From: Hyaloscypha bicolor E
Lineage: Eukaryota > Ascomycota > Leotiomycetes > Helotiales > Hyaloscyphaceae
Assembly: GCF_002865645.1 (NCBI RefSeq)
Contig: NW_020194686.1
Coordinates: 1 to 64,000, forward strand
Direction of reading: 5' to 3'
Length of the DNA stretch: 64,000 nt
In this document: positions 1 through 12,988 of the stretch, one piece after another
Layout of the letters: each line of letters opens with the position of its first letter
Numbering within the stretch: position 1 is the first letter of the stretch
Notes under the pieces: model-generated
Database searches by the model: none
What the model was told of the DNA's origin: nothing
The model's input: the letters and a program-made list of their open reading frames with translations, nothing else
Position numbers and translations under genes: made by a program

Positions 1-2110
1 ATTTAAATAAAAAGTAATTAAAAATTAGAAAAAATTCTAATATATTAGTTAATTTAAAACTATTTATAAAAACTTAAATAAAAAAAGCTAGAAAATTAAA
101 ATAAAATTCTAATATTAATTAATTTAAAAATTATAAATATTAAAATAAAAGAAAATTAGAAGCTAAATAAATTTTAAATATTATTATAAATATAATATTT
201 AAATTTTAGAAAATAAAATAAAAGAATTTTTATAAAAATAATTAAAAATTAAAAAAAAAAAATTTAAAATATAAAAAATTATAAGCTTAAATATATTTAT
301 AATAAGCTAGCTTCTAAAAAATCTAGTATTCTAAATATCTTTATATATATTCTTATACTAATTATTAAATAATTATATTAGATAACTAAAATATTAAAAT
401 CTAAACTATAATAATAATTAATTTTTATAAATAATTAATTAATTTATAATTATAAATTTAATAAAACTTTCTTTTTAAAAAAATATAATAAAAATATATA
501 AAATATAATAAATTATATTTAAATTAATTTATTATTTATAATATTATTATAAAATATTTATTTAAATAAAAAAATATTAAATTATTATTAAAACTATATT
601 CTAAGAAATAAGACTTATTTAAATAAAGCTTATATATAATATATTTATATAATATTTCTAATAACTAAATAATTATAAAATAAAATTAAATATTAAAAAA
701 AAGCCTATTACGAGTTAGTAGCTATATATAGCCGAAAAGAAGGCAAATTAATAATAATTAGTCCAAGGGTTTATTAGTAATAATTGTTTCTATATTAGAA
801 AACTCCTTATTTCTAGATACTAAGCCGGAATTCTCTCTGGCCTTACTAGCCGAAAACCTGAATATTATAATTAAGTTATTTGAACTAGAAAGGCTACTTT
901 CCTTTATAGACTATTCTACTGCCGTATTATAAGCTATAATTAAGCCCGTAAGGGCTTTATATATCTAATATTATCTCTTATAAGATATCTCTAATAATCT
1001 AATATTTGATTAGTTAATTACAAATAAATAGATAAATAATAGGGATATTATACTCTTCTAGCTAATTAATCTTCTATACTAACTCGTTCTCTATAATATA
1101 ACTAATTAACTTAATTACTTCTAGTACTTAACTAATTAATTCTCATATATTACTCGAGGAACTTATAGGAGCCCTGAGCCTTTTTATTAGGGGAGAAGTA
1201 TTTTGAGAAAGGTATTTATACTTTAGAGTATATTATTCTTTAAGGGTCTAAATAAATAATTAGTTACTAATTTGGTTTATATATAGAAATAATTAGTATA
1301 TATATTACTACCGAGCTAGTAATAATAAAGATAGTTAGATATCTTAACTATAAATATTACTTTTATTAGGTCGAGATCGGATAGCTCTTGAGCCTGCCTT
1401 TAATAATTCATACTAAGGATATAGTTATAGTCGGGTAAAAGCTTAAGTAGCTTATAGGTATTCTTCTAAAGTATAGCTAGTAGCTAGCTAATTATTAGTA
1501 AATAGTTTAGTAATAAGGAAATAATAAATAAATACTATTTATTAGTTCTTATAAATAATAAGAAAAGCGAATAGTATATATTAATATACTTTTATTTATT
1601 ATCCTGGCTAATATAATAACTATATTATATATTATCTTTATTATAGATAAGAGAGATAAGATAACTAGTTAATAGTAATTAGTAAGATAATATATGGTAT
1701 TACTAAAGGTAGACTTATATAAATAGCTTATTATAGGTATGGCTTCCCTGGCTAACTATAAAATTCTTCTTGAATATTCATATAAATATTAGATATAATA
1801 TATATAAATATTTCTTTAGCAAGCTACTATTATTAATAAGATTACTATTAATTTAGCTCTAGCTAAAGAGCTATAAGTATATTAGTAAATTGCTTATAAA
1901 TTACTATTAAATTATAAGTATATACCTTGTTTTTAATAGATATATAGGGGACTGGCCAAATAAGTACCGTACCCGTAGCAGGTAATAGGAGCTGGGTTAA
2001 TAGTACTAATATTTTGGTGCCTTATAATAATTTATACTATTATAATAATCTATAAGTAGCCGGGGATTATAGAATATAATATAGTAAACCGGGAATAGAT
2101 TATAGATTAA

Positions 2111-2308
2111 TAGGCGGTAAACTAGGAGCAGAAAGCGGACTAGTAGGCGGCAAACCAGGAGCAGAAAGAGGACTAGTAGGCGGCGACCCAGGAGCAGAAA
2201 GAGAACTAGCAGGCGGCAACCTAGGAGCAGAAAGTAGACTAGTAAGTAGTAATAAAGGAATAGAAAGGGAACTAGCTGGTAGTAATAAAGAAGGAGGAAA
2301 AGAGTAAG
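2111..2308 (+). repeat. 33-bp tandem repeat, RIP-mutated coding-like
   Basis: Six consecutive 33-bp units start at 2111, 2144, 2177, 2210, 2243 and 2276. Units 1-4 are close copies and the last two have drifted. The core of each unit is AGGAGCAGAAAG. Because 33 is a multiple of three, one frame reads through all units as a Gln/Glu/Ala/Lys-rich 11-residue repeat interrupted only by TAG at former CAG positions. This suggests a coiled-coil or low-complexity part of a lost transposon protein. Confidence 0.7.
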
Positions 2309-5300
2309 TAACTTCTAATTAGGTATATACTATCCTATAAGCCTTATATATTACGTATATTATTTCCTCGAGATCCCTAATACTAGTATTCTATATAGAC
2401 GGGGTAAGACTATATAGTATAGTAATAATAAGATATAAAAGAAAGAGAAAGATATCTTAAGAGATTCTATAATATATTTACTATTAGCTACTAATATATT
2501 AGTAAACTTGTATTATAAACTTATAATATTAGAAGATATATAGTAATTAAAGATAGTTTATTTAATAATAATAATATAATAATTCGGTATTAAAAAGGCC
2601 TAGAAGTAATTAATTATTAGTTAATAAATTATATAATATATAGTAATAATATTATAAAAGAAAAGGTTTAGAAAAATATACTAGAATATAAGAAATATAT
2701 CCGTAAGCTACCGGGACTCCCTAAATAATTAATAGCGAATTAATAGTAAGAGTATATTAGATAAGAAATTAGAACTAGAAGAACTTATTCCGAAAAATAT
2801 TTAAGAAAAAAGGAAAGAGTAATAGTATTAATAAATTAGGGTATATATATATATATATTAGTATTATAGGGTTTTATTAGTTATAGTTTATAGTCGGATA
2901 TTAGCTTGTATTATATTCTTAGTTTATTATAAAGATATAAATTAGAAGCTTTATTTTTATTAGGGAACTTTATATAAAATAAAAGATATATATTTACTAG
3001 TAAATAGGCTACTAAGGACTAGTAATATACTACTAAGCGGGGTTTACTAAAAGGATAACTAGTTTATATATATTACTATAAATATATAAGCAGGCTCTTT
3101 TAAAGCCACTTTAATAATTAAATAAAGAATTAATAAATTATATTAAGTTTATACTTTATTACTATAATAAATAAAATAAATTAATATAAAATATAATACT
3201 AAATATTAGATTCTATAAAGTATTTAGTAAGTAAAACGGCCTTGAAATACTAGTAAATTACTAATATTTCTTTATTAAATTATTAGATTTTATCTAGATA
3301 CTTAACTTACTACTATACCTGATATAAGAGATCTAGAGTTACCGAAATCACTGCCAAATCAGTATTAAATAGGGCAAGAATAGCTATATATTCTATAGAT
3401 ATCTGAGATAGTATATAGTATTCTATATCTCCTAGTATTATAAACTTCTAGTCTAGTATATACTAGTATTTCCTTAATAATTCGGGAAGGGCCTTATTAT
3501 TACTATTAAGAGGCTCGTAATTAAAAATATCCTATTTCTCGTTATACTTATAACTATTCTCTTTCCTAAAGTCTATTTTAAATTATTACTACTTATAATA
3601 TTACTCTATTATAAAAGTATTAGTTTGGGATATAAAATGCTTTAATAGCTAATTATAGGCAGGCTAATATTATAAGGGGAAGTTAATTATAGTTAGTAAT
3701 AAGAAATTAATATTAAGGACTATATCTTGTCTTATTTATAATTAGGCCAGATAATAGTAATAAACTTATATTCAAAGAAATATATAATTACTATTATACT
3801 AAATGAACTTGGTTATAATTAGGCAAGAGAATAGCTAGTAAGTTACTATAAAGTATTTACTAATTAGTATATAAAACTTTTACTATTTAATTCTACTAAT
3901 ATAATATTCTATAATCTAATAGGTATAAAAGCTTAGGATATGAAATACCCGATCTTTCTAGCCTTTATAGTTCATTTCCCTAAAGCCCTATATATACTTT
4001 AGAAAATCTTAAATATATTTAGTCTTAGTCCGTTATATATCTATTATTGAAATAGACTACTTCTAATTATTAATAAAATACTCCCGAAAAGATACCTAAT
4101 AAAACGTGATTTCTTTTTTATTTGCTTTTTCTTTAAACTCTGGTTTAATTATATCCTTAATAATAAAGAATATATTTATCTAATAAGTTTATATAATTAT
4201 AATAAGAAAATATAACTAAATATATTATAAGTATTAAGGGTTATTTTTATAAAGCTCTAGCTAGTAATCTACTACCTCGATATATATTAGGCCTTCCTTA
4301 GATATAATAACCTCTTTCTAATTCTTGTAATATTTGTCCCGGATTATATTACTAGTATATATAATTTCATTAGAGAATTAGTTATAAAAAGCTAAGTAAT
4401 CCTAATTAATTTGGTTAAGGTACTAATTATATTTATAAGTAGAAATACCTTCTTGGATACCTATTCCGAAAAGAGCCTTTCTCGAATATTGAAATATTAT
4501 TTTCTAGAGATATTAAAATAATTTTGGACTTATAAAGACTAGTCCTATATTAAAAGTAAAAGGCAGTATTATAAGAAGTATAATTAAAACTTTATATTAT
4601 TTATAAGGTATACTAAGTACTAGATTTATAATAGATATTTACTTAAAGGCTATTAAATATTTGAGAATATTTAGAGAAGTAAAATTAATCTAATATTTAA
4701 TTAGCAACTTCTAAAAAAGTCGGTAATTAGTAGTAGTTAGCTAGTAATTCGAGTCCTAATTATTAGCTTCTTCTAAGTAAATTTTTAATTTATTAATAAA
4801 AGTAAAAGAAAAATAATACTCTTTATAAATACTAAAGAAATAATATATAATAAATATAAGTATATGGAATAGGCAAAAATGCCTTATAAAATAGATATTT
4901 TATATTTTTTTAAAAGTCTTTATAATACCCTTACTATATACCCGAATTATCTTATTAATATTTGGATCCCGGGCTAGTTCCTTTAAGAACTTACTAGTTA
5001 AAGGCTTATAATTTGCTATATTATATATTTCCTTAAAGCTATTATATATCTATAAGTATATCTAGCCTTAATAATACTTATAGTAATATTAGAAGATTAC
5101 TAGTATTATATTAGTAATATCTCGGAATATAGTAATTATATAAAAAATAGGCTTTATAGACTTTCTATACTTGCCTAAGTTAGCCCATTTAGTAAAGGCC
5201 TTAAGATAATAGATATAAAGAAAATATATAGTCGGGATATATCTATTAGTATTAAGTAATTACTTAAGTAATATAAATTAGGTTAAGATAGTTTCTTTTA

Positions 5301-8300
5301 TTAAATTAGTATAAATTCGGGACTAATCTAGTTTCGAAAAGTTAAGAACTAGAAATAGTATAGAAATAAAAGCATTTCATATTTCTAATAAAGTATTAGC
5401 CTTAAAGTTAAGTTTAGTATTCTTATTTAAAAAGTAAATATAAGTATTATAATATAGCTTATTACTATAAAGGGGAAGTTACCGAATAATATTATACTAA
5501 ATTACTTATAATATATAACCTTAAATCATATAATAAAAAAGCATTACTTTAGCTTGAATATTATTATTATATATAGAACTAATATTCTCTTATTAGTATA
5601 TCTCGGCTTTAAGTTTAGTATATTCCTAATTAAAAGAGATATACTAGTAACTTATTAGTAAAACGTTATAGAATATAGCTAGTAAAAGAATCTTATTAAA
5701 CTAATATTAGAAAATAAAAAATGGGATACTACTACTATATCTAGGAAATATAGTCTTTTTTATAGGGTTTTATATAGAAAGAAAGAAAATATAAATACAA
5801 ATATCCTTATAACTAATTATATAACTAAAGTAATAATAAGGCACTTTATAAAAGGCTATTTTCTGGACCTTGGGCTAGTCAGAATTTGTTATAGAATTAG
5901 TAATATTTATATATAAATATATAAAAGTAAAGATATTTTATTAAAAACAAGAATATAAGTTAACTTGAATTTCTTATTAGGTAAAAGAAAGGCAATTAGT
6001 ATACCTATAAAAGCTATTAATATTATATTATCTTAAATCTTTATAGTAGTTTATCTAAGAGCAAAGTATATATAAATACGGGTAATAGTCTGAAATATTA
6101 GTTACTAGTTTAGTATTGTTTTCGTTATAATTCACTTATAATATATTAAAGTTAAGCTTATAAAGGGTACTATTATCTAAATCATTATTATTATTATCTA
6201 TAACCTGGCTATTAGATAAATAGTTATTATTATTATTTATAATAAGACTAGTAAATATAGCTTACTAGTTAATATCCCTAATTATTATATATTCTTACTA
6301 GTTTATTATTTGCTCTAGATATAATAGTTTATTATTTTATTTACTAAGACTATAATTCGAAAGGAAATTACAGTATTATAGAAGTATAATATATTATTTA
6401 GTAAAATAAAAGAGATCTTATTTATTATTAGATTTGGTATATTACTTATTTATATATTCTTAGAAATTAAATAGATAATAAGCTAGCTCCGAAATATAGT
6501 TAATTAGTAGCCTATTAGGTCTAGTAATCTCGGCTTATAATTAAGCTTCTAATTTCGCCTCGTTCTTATTATTACTCTTACCCTTATCCTTAGTCTTAGT
6601 ATCCTTATTATTAATAATTTAGTTATTCTTAGTATTATTATTATTCTTATTAATACTATTATTATTATCTAAATAAGGTATATTAGGGGTCTTTTCGGGA
6701 ATAAAGTCGGGATTATTACTATTATTATTATTATTACCTGGAAGTAGTTAGTCCAGGAAATACCCGAGACTAGGCTAGTTACTATTTATGAAAAAGGAAA
6801 TATTCGCCTGCGATTTGCTATATAGCTCCTGGCTATTAGGCTTTATTTTACTATTATATTCTGGGAAACTATTATTAAAATTATTAATACTATAATTACT
6901 ATTATCTAGGGTTATATTATATAGTAAGAGATTATAATTTGGTAAGAGATCCCTATTCCGGTCTTATAAATTTAGAGGTTCCAGATTAGTATTCTAGTAA
7001 ATAGTTAGTATTTAGAGAATAGATTATTAACTCCCTTAAGATTAACTAATAAGTTCTAATTCCTTATTACTTATATATTATAAATACCTAATCTTATAGG
7101 CTTTACCAAATTTATAGCTTATTTATATAGCAGGCTTTATAGAATATATATATATCTGCTCTTTATTTCTCGGTTATAAATGTCTAGAAGATTCGTATTT
7201 ATAATAGATTTACGGGAATATAATTATTAATTCAGTAGTAATTAGTTAGAAAGTTATTATATTTTCGGAAGAGTTATAAGATAAGATAATACTTATAATA
7301 CTTGGACTCAAATAAGGAGTCTTTTAGGTCTTACTAGGGATCTCTTAGGTTTCTCTATAATATTTACTATTAGGTAATTATTATTCAATATTTTGTTCTC
7401 GGATTCTTGTAAATAAGCGAATAGTAATTTCTTATTTAGTTAGTAATAACTTAGTACTTTGCCCTCAAATTCTAGTAGATTTATAAATAGCAGGCTCTTA
7501 TATTATATAAGGCAGGCCTATACTCTATAATAAAAGTTTTATAGAATCGGATATAGATCTTTAATATCTAGTTAATAATTCTTATATATTTCGAGGTCAA
7601 ATTAATAATATTTAGAAGCCGAGTAGCTCTATATTTAAAGTACTTATAGTATTTGAATATTCTTGAATATAGTAAAAAAGTAATATATATAAAGAGTTAG
7701 GCTATTATATAATTAGAGTTAAAGAGATTAGTATATCTAAGAAAGGAGGTTATAAAGAAGGAGGAGGTTATTAAGGAGAAAGTTATTAAAAAGGAGATTA
7801 TTAAGGAGAAGATTACTAAATAGTATTTAAAGAAGCTAGGAAAAGGCATATATTAGTTATTAAATCTATAGCAAATAAAAGAAGCTTAAGGAAATATAAG
7901 TAAGTAAATAATAATTTATTAAATTAGGATCTAGAACTTGTTAATACTTTTCCTACTAGTATACTTATCTAGTTATATTACTTTTATATCTTGTTTCTTT
8001 CTTTTCTTTTTTACTTTTCTTTAGGTAAGGTATTTTTAGAGAATTAGATTTAGAAATAAAAGATTAAAATCCGGTAATAATTTGCTAAGAATTCGGGAGT
8101 AAAAGGCTATTAAAGAATTAGCTTATTTAGAAGTAATATCTAAAAAAATTATTATTAATTATACTAAGAGTAAAAGAAGTTTAGATTTAGGAAGCGCCTT
8201 TAGCCTTAACTTCTAAGTAAGTTCCAAACTCTTGGTAATAAATTTATTATATATATTATAATATATTAAATCCTAAAATATATACTTTTTATTATAATAT

Positions 8301-8398
8301 ATATAATTAATTTAGTACTTAATTTGTAGCCTTTTAGGGCCTTAAACTAATATAAAGAAAGTTATTAATAATATAATATTAGTTTTATTAAGATATAT

Positions 8399-8945
8399 AT
8401 ATTATATATATTATGCTTTTTTGGCTCTTAATATATATATTCTTACTATAAAATTATAATTAATTTACTATATAACTAATATATAATATATAGCTATAAC
8501 TTTTTAAAAACCTAGTAATATGTAATTATTTCGGTACCTAACTTATAGCTATTCGCCTGTTATTTATTAAGTTATTACCAATATTATATATATTATGCTT
8601 TTTTGGCTCTTAATATATATACTCTTACTATAAAATCGCAATTAATCTACTATATAACTAATATGTAATATATAGCTATAATCTTTTAAAAACCTGGTAA
8701 TATATAATTATTTTGGTACCTAACTTATAGCTATTTGCCCGTTATTTATTGAGTTATTACCAATATTATATATATTACGCTTTTTTGGCTCTTAATATAT
8801 ATACTCTTGCTATGAAATCGTAATTAATCTGCTATATAACTAATACGTAATATATAGCTATAACCTTTTAAAAACCTGGTAATATGCGATTATTTCGGTA
8901 CCTAACTTATAGCTATTCGCCCGTTATTTGATATCGAGTTATTAA
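8399..8945. repeat. Three 182-bp tandem units at the edge of the AT block
   Basis: Units begin at 8399, 8581 and 8763, exactly 182 bp apart, each starting ATATTATATATATTA and containing a TTTTTTGGCTC tract and a GGTACCTAACTTATAGC segment. Unit 3, nearest the genes, keeps the most C and G, while unit 1 is almost pure AT. Subterminal arrays of this kind are common in transposons, but no class is assigned. Confidence 0.85.
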
Positions 8946-9026
8946 CTATATGATTTTGGTAAGGGAGCTTCTCGCTAATGTGTGTTTTTCAAAACCGCCT
9001 CGCTTACGTGCCCGCTTTTCAGGCAT

Positions 9027-9217
9027 TTGACTGCTGTTCTATAGTAGTAAGTAGCCCGTATATATAGCCCTGAACCCCCTAAGTCACATGTACTAAATCC
9101 CTATGCCAGCTGAACCGATTACAGCTATACAGGGTATTAAGCTAGTGCACAGCCCCATGGCGTTCGGTTCCAGGGCTTACTAAGCCTATTAGGGGCCTCA
9201 GGCCCCTAATTTCAACA
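9027..9217. repeat. Dispersed repeat R1, copy 1
   Basis: This segment matches another at 45305-45593. Both begin TTGACTGCTGTTCTA, share the block around TATAGCCCTGAACCCCCTAA, and end with a small perfect hairpin (AGGGGCC-TCA-GGCCCCT, here 9191-9207) followed by TAATTTCAACA. Copy 1 is shorter, lacking about 100 bp of the middle of copy 2. There are no coding signs. It could be a MITE or a non-autonomous element, and no target-site duplication is evident. Neither copy shows heavy RIP. Confidence 0.7.
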
Positions 9218-9576
9218 CTCTTACTATAAGAAGAATTGGTCATCGAATCCATGCAACATCTCATCTGATCAGTGGGAGGGGAGCTTACAGAACGTCGGCC
9301 ACGTCTACAAACTTCTTTAGTCATACCAAAAGATGCCGAAACGCCTTTGCACCATAGTACCGGAGCCCGATAGAGAAGAGAATTCTCCGAACAAGCCTTT
9401 AAACCAATAAACCAAAAACGCTCCATTCTCTGCAGATTCCAAGGCATTCCATGCATCTATTCTCTCACTTCAATACTGCTGGTATCAGTGTTTCAAAATT
9501 ATTGAAGAATCATATCAAAATATTCTATTCAAATTCAGCAATTAGTGGCCGAGCAAGAAAGACAGCGACGAATAAC

Positions 9577-11046
9577 ATGGAAGCACTCACCAAATTTATC
9601 GATGAGAGCACCACTCCAGGTACCTCGACTTATGTGGCGCCTACAATTGTTGGCACCGTCATTGCTCCAGGCGGTATTTGATGAATTTCCAGCGCCTGAA
9701 AAGGTACGTAGAGTGACTGACTCCGCACAGGAAAGATTTTGTGGCAGCATGCAAGTGGTGTAGGTCATAAGGAAGGCGAGAGTGTCACAGCCGACTCGGT
9801 GTTCTGGCTAGCATCGCAATCGAAATTGATGTGCACGGTGGCGTCTCTGATAACAGTTGAGAGAGGCCTTATTGGATTGGATGACGATGTTGCAGAGATT
9901 CTTCCTGATCTAGCAGCCTTGGAAGTTCTGGATGGAGGAGAAGATGCCGATGGCATTCCGACCACGAAGCCGAGACAAAACAAGATTACTTTGAGGTAAG
10001 GCCTCGTGAACGGAGTACGTATGAGTCAGGTGTTGACTTGCAGCTAGGCTTCTGCTGTCTCATCAAAGTGGCGTAGGTTATGATGCCATGCCCTTTTCCA
10101 TCTTCACATGGGCGCAGAAAACAGGGCTGGCTTTCACGACACTGGACTCTACACAAGTTGGTTCTGCCTGTCCAACAAAAGAAATAAGGTAGAATGGCTT
10201 ACTGGTGATAGAAATCCATGAAGATTTGCCCATTAGCCTTCGAGCCTGGCACCAGTTGGTTATATGGGGCAGGTATCGACTGGGCTGGAGAATTGGTAGG
10301 GCAAAACAGTTCCCCTCTTACATCCAGAATGCTAAAAAGTGGCCTAAAAAGGTGGCTCGACTCAGTAAAACTACCCTTGAGGAGTTCTACAAAACCAATA
10401 TCTGGAATCCTTTAGGTATGATAAAATCGACATATCATCCTACAAAATTCAGGGATAGCATCGTTCTTCCGTACCTCCGCAACGAAGTTGGCGAGCTCAA
10501 GCTCGAACCACTTCCCGTACCTATTGAGGCTCCTACTGAGACGGCCGACCATGGCGTCTGGAGCACTCCGAACGACTATGTGAAGCTGCTAGGTGCGCTC
10601 CTCGATGGTGGAGGACCAATCTTGAGCCAGAAATCGGTCGACGAGATCTTTACTCCGCAATGTTTGAATCCCGGTGCACTCATGGAGATGGTTCAAGGCC
10701 CTTATAAGCCGGCTCTTGGTCCCTCGATACCTGTGGATCAGAAGATAGATCATGGGCTGGCTGGGTTGATTAATCACACGGACTTTCCTGGTCGTCGACC
10801 ACCTGGTGTCCTGCAGTGGTCAGGAATGCCAAATCTCATTTGGGTGAGTTTCTCCACCAACCTTTCGAATTTGCGTTGTGTTATAGATCATATCTGTGTT
10901 GCTAATCGAAGAGATAGTGGGTTGACCGAAAGACGGGTATCGCTGCAACGACGTTTTTGCAGCTCATGCCAGTTGGTGACACAATCGCTGGCGAATTTAA
11001 TGTTCGTTTCGAAGAAGCCGTTTATCAGATTTTTGGGCCAAAGTGA
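9577..11046 (+). CDS. Beta-lactamase-fold serine hydrolase/transesterase (LovD/EstB-like)
   Basis: Six exons fit one frame: 9577-9673, 9731-9995, 10048-10156, 10212-10295, 10352-10843, 10918-11046, giving about 391 residues, normal for class C beta-lactamase-like esterases. The nucleophile motif SxxK is at residues 61-64 (SQSK), and the conserved Tyr lies near residue 175 in WLYGAGIDWAG, where the family has its YxN/Yxx(x)D motif. Also present are ERGLIGLDDDVAEILP after the nucleophile, LLSHQSGVGYD, FEPGTSWLY and NIWNPLGM, all typical of fungal members. Enzymes of this fold hydrolyse or transfer acyl esters. It has no evident signal peptide, so is probably cytosolic. The third intron starts GTTGGT, a weaker donor, and the other introns are 52-74 bp. 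As first gene of the cluster, it could open an ester or lactone made by the monooxygenase (inference). Confidence 0.85.
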
Positions 11047-11508
11047 AGCACTGAGTTCTCTGGCAGGGGAATGGGATATAGTGGGCGAGGGGCAAAATAC
11101 ACATGGTGGCTAGGAAATATCAATACGGGAAGCTGCAAATGAATTGTAGTACCCACTATATCCGTAGTTGACAGTGATCACCAGTAATTTATCTTATGCG
11201 AGCAAATTAAACCGCTGGCCAGGCATTCCCATAACGTTCAGATTCAATTTGAGACTTGCCTTGGACTCGGTTATGTAGCAATTGGCTCAAACCAATGCAT
11301 CCCATGGCCATAATCTCATATTTGAATAAATACACTCAACGTAACTGTTAAGCTCAAATGGGTCGAGACTTTTATTATTTATGAAGTGATATGGATGTGA
11401 TTAAAACCGACAATATATGATCTGATGTCGAAATGATGAATAGGAGAGACGAGCTCAACTGCAAATCTTTCAATAACTGCCCGCAGCAAAACACAGAGAA
11501 TTCCTAAT
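11047..11508. other. Intergenic, convergent gene ends
   Basis: This is the 3' side of both the serine hydrolase (plus strand) and the first SDR (minus strand). It is moderately AT-rich with no convincing reading frame, and is presumably the two 3' UTRs and polyadenylation regions. Confidence 0.5.
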
Positions 11509-12306
11509 CTAAGGAAAGCCTCCATTAACGGGAATGACCTGGCCAGTAATGTACGATGAACCGTCACCCAGCAAGAACATGATCGTATCTGCCTGCTCCT
11601 CAGGCCGACCCAATCTGCCCAAAGGAATCATCGCCAATCCGGCTGTCAATGCCTCCCCCCTACCTTCTAGGTCAGACAGTTGCGCTCGCGCAAGTGGTGT
11701 GTCAGTCCCTCCAGGAGCAACAAGGTTGACTCGAATACCCTTGTGCGCCCAATCGAGAGACCATGAACGGGTGAGACCCAATACTGCATGCTTACTTGCC
11801 GTGTATGCCGTTAGCGTAGGCCAAGCGCACAGTGAGGCGCTGGATCCAATGTTGACGATGCTGGCACGCGTTCCCGAAGGAGGGGTCCCTGACCGACCAA
11901 CATCGGGAGACTCCTTGTTCACCATCTCAAGAAAAGCGGTCGTTATGTTCCATGTCCCTATCACATTGACAGCCATAGTACGTTGGAAAGTCTCATCGCT
12001 TTGAATGTATCCATCGCCACCCGGGCAGATGCCCGCACTGTTGACGATGCCATCAATGCGAGGCGAGATGGCGGTGATGGCTTTGTAGAGCTCAGTCACG
12101 CTGCTGCGAGAGCTGACATCAATTGAGCCATGATAATGAACCGTCTCGAACAAGGCTTCGAACTCGGGGGGCGCAGAGGCCTTCAGGTCAATAGCGTGGA
12201 CTATGGCAGATGCAACTGCGAGTTTCAAGACCAGTGCAAGTCCAATCCCAGAACCGCCTCCGGTGACGATGTAATGCTTCTGGGCAAAAAATGAGGTCGA
12301 CATCAC
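11509..12306 (-). CDS. Short-chain dehydrogenase/reductase (SDR 1)
   Basis: A single uninterrupted frame of 265 residues encodes a classical SDR. The nucleotide-binding TGGGSGIG is at residues 15-22, NSAG near 89-92, the catalytic Ser in NIGSSAS near 155, YTASK at 168-172, and the C-terminal VNGGFP ends the fold as in the family. It should catalyse NAD(P)-dependent oxidation or reduction of an alcohol/ketone. The substrate cannot be read from the sequence. It is clearly paralogous to the minus-strand SDR at 24597-25451: they share NSAGICP, ETFQRT, GTWN, GSSAS, AYTASKHAVLGLTR and RVNLVAPGGT. Length is usual and no defect is seen. The initiator may be the first or second Met (MMSTS). Confidence 0.93.
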   Translation of the reverse strand: MMSTSFFAQKHYIVTGGGSGIGLALVLKLAVASAIVHAIDLKASAPPEFEALFETVHYHGSIDVSSRSSVTELYKAITAISPRIDGIVNSAGICPGGDGYIQSDETFQRTMAVNVIGTWNITTAFLEMVNKESPDVGRSGTPPSGTRASIVNIGSSASLCAWPTLTAYTASKHAVLGLTRSWSLDWAHKGIRVNLVAPGGTDTPLARAQLSDLEGRGEALTAGLAMIPLGRLGRPEEQADTIMFLLGDGSSYITGQVIPVNGGFP

Positions 12307-12484
12307 GAATGTTTGACGCTCGAATACCGAACTTTGGTGGCGATGTTGGTCTTCTGGAGTATAGGTGCGACAGGGTGACTCGTGTTAATCTGAGGATTGC
12401 TGGCAGATTTTGCAACGAGGTGAATCCATTGCAAAGATAATCTAGGATTCGTAACCTACTTGCCTTCTCAGTGCAGGCACTCAA

Positions 12485-12542
12485 TGAGTCACATTAGATT
12501 AGTGATTAGAGGTCATTTAGTAAAGAGAGTGCTACTTAGTCA
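12485..12542. promoter_or_regulatory. Two AP-1/bZIP-like sites upstream of SDR 1
   Basis: TGAGTCA lies at 12485-12491 and TTAGTCA at 12536-12542, about 180-235 bp upstream of the SDR 1 start on the minus strand. Both match core sites bound by fungal Yap/AP-1-type bZIP proteins. The cluster encodes a bZIP protein, so control by it is plausible but unproven, and seven-base matches also arise by chance. Confidence 0.35.
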
Positions 12543-12988
12543 CTAGATCAGTAGTCAGAAGAGTGGGGGTTCATAGTTGTGAGCACAACAAGTGCATAGT
12601 ACTTCATATATGATGTCGGAACGCAATATCTGCATGTGATCCTGGGTAAAGCCATTGTCTCACTCGCGATGCGGGAGACTTCCGTCGAAGGACGCATAGA
12701 GTGGCGGCAGGACGTCGCAGCAGCCTGCTTCTTTCTTGACATTTCGTCGTGGGGTGAAATTGATGTTATGATATTTCAGCTGCTGGTGGTGATGGAATAA
12801 CTTTCAGCAGATGACGTGGCACAACCCTGAATATCGGCCCTGGTGAAATTTCGAAAGACCTCGATTCAGAATGGAAGTACGAAATCCAGCTATAAATAGC
12901 TATTTCGCGGGAATTGAGGCAACTTCAAGATCATACTCAGATATCATCTAGAAACCCACCCTATGTCATCTCTCTTCTCAACTTCAAT
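12543..12988. other. Intergenic between SDR 1 promoter and AtuA 3' end
   Basis: No supported gene. It holds the distal upstream region of SDR 1 and the 3' flank of the AtuA-like gene, with a TATAAATA string near 12892. Confidence 0.4.

Larger units (their letters stand above)
1..8945. repeat. AT-rich RIP-degraded repeat block
   Basis: The stretch is extremely rich in A and T, dominated by TA steps, with CpA, TpG and CpG largely removed, and no reading frame of useful length survives on either strand. Islands of residual structure remain: a purine-rich 33-bp tandem repeat near 2.1-2.3 kb, a Lys/Glu-coding-like purine tract near 7.74-7.82 kb, and a 182-bp tandem array at the right edge. This is the pattern expected of transposons mutated by RIP. 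I could not assign the original element class. The boundary with gene-like DNA is sharp, at about 8.95 kb. Confidence 0.85.

Noticed and set aside
1..8945. CRISPR or bacterial origin
   Set aside because: The tandem repeats lack spacers, and gene structure throughout is fungal.
9027..9217. R1 as a solo LTR (starts TG, ends CA)
   Set aside because: No 5-bp target duplication at either copy and no primer-binding or polypurine context.
9577..11046. Serine hydrolase as a broken gene, since frames change four times
   Set aside because: Five ordinary introns join all the pieces in phase to a full-length protein.
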